Below, in pieces: positions 58,270-64,000 of a DNA stretch of 64,000 nt; within the stretch, counting starts at the first letter, position 1; every line of letters begins with the position of its first letter. The stretch covers positions 61,059 through 125,058 of the forward strand of contig CAVUIG010000024.1 of NCBI GenBank assembly GCA_963741355.1, in the 5' to 3' direction. The notes beneath the pieces were generated by a model. The model saw only the letters and a program-made list of their open reading frames with translations. It was not told the DNA's origin and did not search any database. A program made the position numbers and the translations under genes. The stretch is from CAIWHR01 sp963741355. GTDB lineage: Bacteria; Pseudomonadota; Gammaproteobacteria; Burkholderiales; Casimicrobiaceae.

Positions 58270-58582
58270 GCAAGCGGCGCGTCTGTTCCATCGATAGCAG
58301 ACGATCGGGCTTCCACAAATCTGAGCTTCGCCTCCCCGCCCGGGCAGTAATCGGCGGGGAGCAGGCACCCGCAGCCGCGGCGCGCCGCGCGGATCAACGC
58401 CAGCGCGGCGATCACGCGCGCCTGACTATTCCGCATGCCTCCGTGATCGAGACGATGTCGCGACCGGGCGCCCGAGCTTCGCGATTCAGAGCCTGGCGAT
58501 CCGCCCCTGTGTTCGACCAGCCGCAGGCGCGGTAGAGTAGCAGCGCAAGCCACCCAACCATCGTGCTGACCGGGAGGACACC
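58270..58582. other. Intergenic region of 313 bp upstream of the amine oxidase
   Basis: It contains a 9-bp inverted repeat, CTCCCCGCC (58332-58340) / GGCGGGGAG (58353-58361), with a 12-nt loop. This may terminate the small-protein run, although no T-tract follows. The amine oxidase promoter must lie downstream of it but is not obvious. Confidence 0.45.
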
Positions 58583-60585
58583 ATGCATGCCGATTGTCGT
58601 TCGCTCGCTTTTGCGCTGTGCGTCCTGTTGGCGTTTTCAACCAACGGTCACGCTACCGTGTCGCACCCGATGGACCCGCTCGAGGACACCGAGATCCTCG
58701 CCGCGGCCAACATCCTGCTCGCCGGCCACGCTGCGCAGCCGGGCGCCATCTTCCAAAGCATCGAGCTGCGCGAGCCGCCGAAGGATGTCGTACTCGCGTT
58801 CCATCCGGGCGACCCGATCACGCGCGCGGCGCAGGTGTTCTACCGCCAGAACAAGCAGAGCTACAAGACCATCGTCGACCTCACTCACGGCACGTTCACT
58901 CCGCCGGTTCTGATTCCGAAGAGCGACGGCCAGCTGGGACTGACGATTACCGAAGTCTCCGATTTTTCGTTCGCATTCCAGAACCCGCAGTTCCTGCAAG
59001 CGCTCGCCCGTCGCGGCCTCACCACGCCCGACCAGCTCTCGCACGTGCTCGTGCAGCCGCTGACGGCCGGCTCGTTTGGCCTGCCTGAGGAAAACCGACG
59101 CATCGTCAAGGCGCAGATGCTCTACACCGAGGGCGCAGGCATCAACCTTTTCGCGCGCCCGATCGAGGGCGTGCAGGCCATCATCGACCTCGACGACCAG
59201 GTCGTGCTCGACGTACGCGACACCGGCGTGGTCCCCGTGCCGGCGCAGACGCATGACTTCGACGAGGTGACCGTCGCCTCGCGGTACGGACTGAGGCCGG
59301 CATTGAAGCCGTTGACGATGAGCCAGCCTCAGGGCGCGAATTTCACGATGACGGGAAACTTCGTCGAATGGCAGAAATGGCGCTTCCACGTGCGCTTCGA
59401 GCGGCGCGCCGGAACGATCGTCTCGCTGGTAACGTACGACGGTCGCCCCGTGCTGTACCAGGGCTCGCTGGCCGAAATCTTCGTGCCTTACCAGGACCCG
59501 GATGCCAACTGGTTCTACAAGACGTACATGGACGCCGGGGAATTCGGCCTGGGCCTCTTGTCCTCGCCACTTGCGCTGGGGCTGGACGTGCCTTCAAACG
59601 CGGTTCTCCTCAACGCGCTGGTGTCGGCGGCCATTCCCGATCCGAGCGTGCCCGTGGTCCCGCTGCCGCTGTCCAACGTCGTCGGTGTGTTCGAGCGGCT
59701 TACCGGCAATCCAGCGTGGCGGCACTTCGAGCTTTTTTCGGGCGGGTTGTACGAAGGCCGCGCCGAGGTCGAACTGGTCGTGCGCAGCATCTCGCAGGTG
59801 GGCAATTACGATTACATGATCGATTGGATCCTTTCGCAGAACGGCGTCATCCGCGTGGAGGTCGGGCTGACCGGTATTGACGCAGGGGAAAGGGGTCTTC
59901 AGCGGGATGCTCGCCGACCCGATGGCGTTCAAGCGAAACGCAATTCGGCACGCTGGTCGCGCCCAACCTGGTCGCGGTCAACCACAGTCACCATTTCAAC
60001 TTCCGCCTCGACCTGGACATCGACGGGCGCAACAACAGCTTCATGCTGGGGCAACTCAAGACGTCGCAATCTGGGCAACAATCCGCGTAAAAGTGTCTGG
60101 GTCGTCGACGAGCAGCGGCTCGGCCATGAGCGAGACGCGCAGCTCGACGACAACGAACTCGATCTGGCGCGTGATCAATCCCAACCGTCGCAACGCGCGC
60201 GGCTACAACACCGGCTACATCGTCGAGTCGCACGCCAACGCGGAGCCGCTGTTGAAGAGTCAAGACTTCAAGCGCGCGCAATTCATCGATCACAACCTGT
60301 GGATCACCGCTTACGATCCGGACGAGCGCTATGCCGCTGGCGACACGCCCAACCAGAATCCGGGCGAGCCTGGACTGCCCGCCTACGTAGCCGGATAACC
60401 GCAGCATCGTCAACACCGACATCGTGCTGTGGCTGACCATGGGCTTTCATCATGTGCCGTTGAGCGAGGATTTCCCGGTGCTATCGCGTGAGACGCTTTC
60501 CTTCGAGATCAAGCCGGCGCATTTCTTCGACCGCAATCCGGCGCTCGATCTGCGCCGCGCGCCGTTCGAAGTTGTCGGTCCTTGA
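58583..60585 (+). CDS. Secreted copper amine oxidase (five frameshifts)
   Basis: GGGAGG precedes the ATG, and a signal peptide of about 24 residues follows. The repaired enzyme is about 665 residues. Catalytic base D317 lies in YMDAGEFGLG. The topaquinone precursor Y409 lies in GNYDYMID. The copper ligands are the HSH in NHSHHFNFRL and the His in MGFHHVPLSEDFP. Surplus bases lie at about 59885, 59938, 60072, 60115 and 60391; each removal restores the family sequence through to the TGA at 60583. It oxidises primary amines to aldehydes in the periplasm, making ammonia and peroxide. All catalytic residues are kept, so decay is doubtful. Confidence 0.85.
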
Positions 60586-60620
60586 GCGGACGCGGTGATG
60601 CAGGGGACTTCCCCTTCGCT

Positions 60621-60649
60621 TCCAGGTTGAATTTCTCACTCAACCTGGA
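60621..60649. repeat. 10-bp perfect inverted repeat (TCCAGGTTGA / TCAACCTGGA)
   Basis: A 9-nt loop separates the arms, 36 bp after the amine oxidase stop and about 100 bp before the next gene. No T-run follows. It is a candidate terminator for the oxidase or an operator for the secreted-protein pair. Confidence 0.5.
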
Positions 60650-60745
60650 CCGGATTTGGCCGTTCACGTCACAATGGCTAATATGTCCTTAGTGACGGTT
60701 GGATTTTTCTCGCCGTACTGAATACTCGTCCTTATCGGAGAGACC

Positions 60746-61792
60746 ATGCCCACTTCAAGATGGTTGATGTTCTTCGCGCTTTTAGCGGCTATGGATGACA
60801 TCAACGCAGCGCCTCCGATCAAGCACAATATCAATGCCTCTTCGATAGGCGCCGGCGTTGGACGTGCCCTGGACTGGAATACAGAAAGTTCGCAGTCTCC
60901 CGTATGGTGTGGCGCCGCTTGTCGTTATCTGCAGGTCTCCACTGCCAGGATCGCGCCCGACATCGGTTTGACTTATCAACCGATTGCTTGGCCGGACAAC
61001 AGCGTCACGACTTTCCCCAATCCCTCTCCGGTCGTAATGTCCATACCTACACCACAGGGCACAGCCGACAGCTCAGGGCGCCCAATTGTTTATGAATCTG
61101 CGACCTACGAACGAGGAGCCGTGGATGTGGGGCGTGCCGGGCAGTCTTTGACGGCAAAGGTTTATCAGTCCGGCAACCAAGGCGCAAATCAGTCTGGCAC
61201 AGCGGCGGCGGTGTTGGCCTATCACGTAAAGGTACAGAATCAAAGTAGCGCGGGACGCGATTTCTTCATTCGCTTTGTCGCGCCCAAATCGCTCAAAGGC
61301 GTCAGCGCTGCGTACAACATTGGCGGACCTTCCGGAAATGAGCCTATGTACGTCCGTCAAGAATATGCCAAGAGCCGGTCTGCAGTAGATGTGCTGGTGA
61401 ATGGGTTGCCAGTATGGGCGACCGCGTCAAACTATTTTTTTCCGGAAGATTACGGCGGCAGCGCATATACGGGCTTCAGAAGCGACTGGGGTTACGCTTC
61501 AGACAACGACCAATACACAATCTTTGTGGGCCGCTTTGCCTCTGGTGCCAACTTCAATATCGATTTCATAGTGCGAGCAGACTCAATAGCACGTGCGCCC
61601 AATTGCGGCAAGGTCACTGAGCCTGCCACCTATCCCAACCCGCGTGTGCTGATGCATTGCTTTCTCCTTAATGAAGGCCGCAACCTGCCCGATGCAAGCA
61701 GCAAACTGGCGCGCTTTGAAATTTACTCAAAGACCGTTTCCACGCCGCTGCGGGCGCTGCCGGGCGTTCTCAACTCCCTAAAGGATCAGTAA
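60746..61792 (+). CDS. Secreted protein of unknown family, member 1
   Basis: 348 residues, intact. A signal peptide (about 1-22, ending INA) is followed by a beta-rich, Ser/Asn/Gly-rich mature protein with no recognised domain. The segment VDVLVNGLPVWATASNYF has a counterpart in the next gene (IDFLVNAYPAWSTEALRF), with matching flanks. Cys pairs near residues 55-59 (WCGAACR) and near the C-terminus may form disulfides. Base composition is visibly less GC-rich than the rest of the window. It is followed after 2 bp by member 2. Confidence 0.75.
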   Translation: MPTSRWLMFFALLAAMDDINAAPPIKHNINASSIGAGVGRALDWNTESSQSPVWCGAACRYLQVSTARIAPDIGLTYQPIAWPDNSVTTFPNPSPVVMSIPTPQGTADSSGRPIVYESATYERGAVDVGRAGQSLTAKVYQSGNQGANQSGTAAAVLAYHVKVQNQSSAGRDFFIRFVAPKSLKGVSAAYNIGGPSGNEPMYVRQEYAKSRSAVDVLVNGLPVWATASNYFFPEDYGGSAYTGFRSDWGYASDNDQYTIFVGRFASGANFNIDFIVRADSIARAPNCGKVTEPATYPNPRVLMHCFLLNEGRNLPDASSKLARFEIYSKTVSTPLRALPGVLNSLKDQ

Positions 61793-61794
61793 CA

Positions 61795-62735
61795 ATGCGC
61801 GCCTTTCCAGCGTTTGTTGCGTTGTGGGCCTTTGTTTCATCGTGGACCATGGTCGCCGCCGCAAACGCGGCGGAATTACCTTTTCGGCTCGCGACCAACA
61901 GCGAAGTGGCTTCGCTTACTCAACCCGGCGTCATTGCCAACTCTCTAGACCAAACCGACTTCAATACCGCTGCCCTGGTGACCGTACAGAAACTATCCAG
62001 CAACGCGGTCAGCAATACGCAGCGTGCAAATAAGGCGCACTCGGGAGTCTATAGAGCAGCGCTCTCTGCAGGAACGGATCCGAATCCGCATGTTGTTCCG
62101 CCCGCGGTGCAACCGACTGATTTTGTGGATTACGAGGTAAACCATGATTCGGTGCAGGCATGGGCCACCATGAGCGAATTGGGCGCGCCTTTTGTGATGG
62201 TTTATGTGGACGGCAAGTCGAAGGGCCAGTCCGCCGCATCATGGAGCACTCGATACACCGTGCCAGGTAGTGGGAATCGTGACGTGTATGCTCAGTTCAC
62301 AATTCCAGCGGTAAGTTTTGGCGGGCGATTCGAAGACGCCACTCCAAGCCTATCTTGGGCGCGGATGCGCATCGATTTCCTGGTCAATGCTTATCCAGCT
62401 TGGTCCACCGAAGCCCTGAGGTTTAATGAAATCTATGTGGACCCTGATACGGGCAGAAAAGAGAAAAAACAGTTCACGTAGACACGTTTGGGCACGGCAT
62501 AGGGCTTGACGCGGAACACCCAAGCTCAACATCGCGGAAGATCACCGTAAAGCTAGGCACTTATCCCGCCGGTAAAGTTTTCGATCTGACCGCATTGTTT
62601 CAGGTCGAAGGAAAGCTCGACGCCGAATGCGGTCCCGATGCTGGAGAGATTGTTTGCGGTGGCGTTTCCGTGAGGATCGACTGGGATCCAACTGCACCGC
62701 AACCCACTCTATATTCGACCCCCGCGGCAGGGTAG
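61795..62735 (+). CDS. Secreted protein of unknown family, member 2 (frameshift near C-terminus)
   Basis: A signal peptide (about 1-26, ending ANA) is followed by a beta-rich mature part. The frame stops at 62481 after an A-rich run. It reopens, shifted, as TFGHGIGLDAEHPSS through KITVKLGTYPAGKVFDLTALF and CGPDAGEIVCGG to a stop at 62733, suggesting one C-terminal domain of about 85 residues. The shift needs two surplus bases or one missing base near 62460-62478. It resembles member 1 in the F/V-LVN-x-x-P-x-W segment. Function unknown; about 313 residues repaired. Confidence 0.65.
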
Positions 62736-62804
62736 CGTTGCCGGTGTGGCTTCGGAAACCTAGAAAGGGATGTCTTTGCTGCGATTACGGCAAGAGTTGA
62801 GGCT

Positions 62805-63994
62805 TCACAATGCGCCCGCTGATCGATCGGAGGGTCCGCCCTTGCGCGACAGCAGAACGCCGGCAATCGTCGGAAACAACATGACCGACAGCAATGCCGC
62901 GCCCACCAGCGCCGTAGCAATGTCGTGATCCATTGTCCGCGTGTGCATGCCGATCTCGGTGACGACGACCACGATCGACAGCGAAGCGACGGCGGATGCG
63001 AGCACGAATGGCACACGCTCCTGCGGCGCCAGATCGTTGCGATAGAGCACGACGGGGAGACCGCGCACCAGCAGGAACAGCACCAGGAACGTCGGCACGA
63101 GGATCAACGTCGTCATGTTTGCGTCAATGCGGGCAGGTCGAACTTGACACCCGTACCGACGAAGAAGAACGGAAAAAACCAGCCGAAGAACACCGCGTCG
63201 ATCTTCGCGCGCAGCGGTTCACCCGATTCACCGCGCGTGGCGAGCCCGACGACCATGCCGGCGGCGAACGCGCCGAAGATGTTCTCAAAGCCGAAATCTT
63301 CGGCGAGGAGGAAGAGTCCGGCCATGAGCAGGAGCGACATGCGCACGGGCAGCTGCGTGCTGGCGTGCATGGTGCGGTTCAGCATCGCGAGCAGTCGCGG
63401 CGGACGCATGCCCATGCCGACCGCCGCGGCGACCACCACGATCCCGAGAAACGAGATCAGGTAGCCCACTTCCTGCCACGTGCTGTATCGCTGCGAAAGA
63501 AGAAGCGACATGGCCACGATCGGCCCGACCTCGCCGATCGTGCCCGCGGCGAGAAACAGGCGGCCAAAGGCCGTTTCGAGCTGGCCGCTGTCGCGGAACA
63601 CCGGCAGCAGCACGCCCAAGCTCGTCGTGACGAGCGTCAACGCCACCATGAGCGGCGCTTGGACGAAGGGCACGACGTGCAGGATGCCGATGATGGCGAA
63701 GCCCAGCAGCAGAGAGAAGACCCAGCCCTTCGCGGCCAGCGAAAGCGGGCGGCCACGGATGCGTGCCCAGTCGAGCTCCATTCCGGCCATGAACAGCGTC
63801 GCGGCCATGCCGAAAACGAACATCACGGCGACGAAGCCTTCGAAGCGGACGAGGTCGAGACCATGCGGTCCGATGGCCATTCCCAGCAACACTTCGAGAA
63901 CCACCACGGGCACCCTGAATCCCAGCGGAATTTCGGCCAGGAGCGGCGCCGCGACAGCGACGACAAAAATCCAGAACACCGGGTGACCGGTCAT
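62805..63994 (-). CDS. CPA2-family cation/proton antiporter (split by frameshift, start at window edge)
   Basis: A Kef/NhaA-like exchanger with about 12 helices. LLAEIPLGFRVPVVVLEVLLGM opens it, and FGMAATLFMAGMELDW and FGAFAAGMVVGLA are core helices. The first frame ends at 63113 (PALTQT stop) and the rest, LILVPTFLVLFLLVRGLPVV to VVVVTEIG, continues from an overlapping ATGA. This is a net shift of two surplus bases or one missing base; homologues are single proteins. The start at 63994 lies six bases from the edge, so the ribosome site is not visible and the true start could be outside. Confidence 0.8.
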
Positions 63995-64000
63995 CGCGTG

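Noticed and set aside
57996..58640. Minus-strand frame of 214 codons
   Set aside because: It overlaps the small membrane protein gene and the amine oxidase start, lacks a ribosome site and has no family likeness.

Overview
The window is a 64 kb, gene-dense, high-GC chromosomal segment that looks like a betaproteobacterium (Burkholderiales-like). The evidence is a set of conserved neighbourhoods: clpA-clpS facing a cold-shock gene with icd nearby, and the pcnB-folK-dNK-panB-panC run. A tripartite-tricarboxylate (Bug) solute-binding protein and a NADP-type isocitrate dehydrogenase agree with this. I found no rRNA, tRNA, CRISPR array, insertion sequence or phage gene.

Layout. 0-4 kb: a multicopper oxidase cut by the left edge, then a NarX/NarL-like two-component pair and an internally deleted exonuclease III remnant. 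4.2-13.5 kb: a probable hydroxyproline/peptide catabolic region. It has a DHDPS-family lyase, a 2-oxoglutarate oxygenase and a tightly packed minus-strand run of M14 carboxypeptidase, 4-hydroxyproline epimerase, D-amino-acid (D-hydroxyproline?) dehydrogenase and proline iminopeptidase. A divergent, broken peptide-binding protein follows. 13.6-18.2 kb: a sulfurtransferase, ThpR-like RNA phosphodiesterase, S10 peptidase and isocitrate lyase. 18.8-20.8 kb: a cytochrome c / flavocytochrome c sulfide dehydrogenase / cytochrome c operon. 21-28.4 kb: an EipA-like periplasmic protein, clpA, clpS, cspA, an M13 peptidase and icd. 28.8-34.3 kb: pcnB, folK, a deoxynucleoside kinase, panB, panC and a Bug protein. 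34.3-41.8 kb: a minus-strand run with a MacA/MacB-type exporter that has two permeases, two EamA transporters and a hydrolase. 41.8-50.7 kb: a lipoprotein, dnaE, an MFS transporter, acyl-CoA synthetase, quinone oxidoreductase and SDR. 50.9-58.3 kb: a glycosyltransferase, LpxD-like acyltransferase, RidA, a BamE-like lipoprotein, PanE-like and PlsC-like proteins, a ferritin-like protein and three small proteins. 58.6-64 kb: a secreted copper amine oxidase, two lower-GC secreted proteins of unknown family that resemble each other, and a CPA2 cation/proton antiporter at the right edge.

A striking property of the sequence itself is that many otherwise good genes are interrupted by frameshifts. Nearly every one is repaired by removing one surplus base, never by adding one. 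This same-sign bias suggests uncorrected insertion errors in the assembly rather than gene decay, so the affected genes are annotated across the break with the approximate positions given.

Functional reading (inference): a heterotrophic, respiring bacterium able to use peptides, probably including hydroxyproline-containing ones, as well as C2 compounds or fatty acids (isocitrate lyase) and reduced sulfur (flavocytochrome c).
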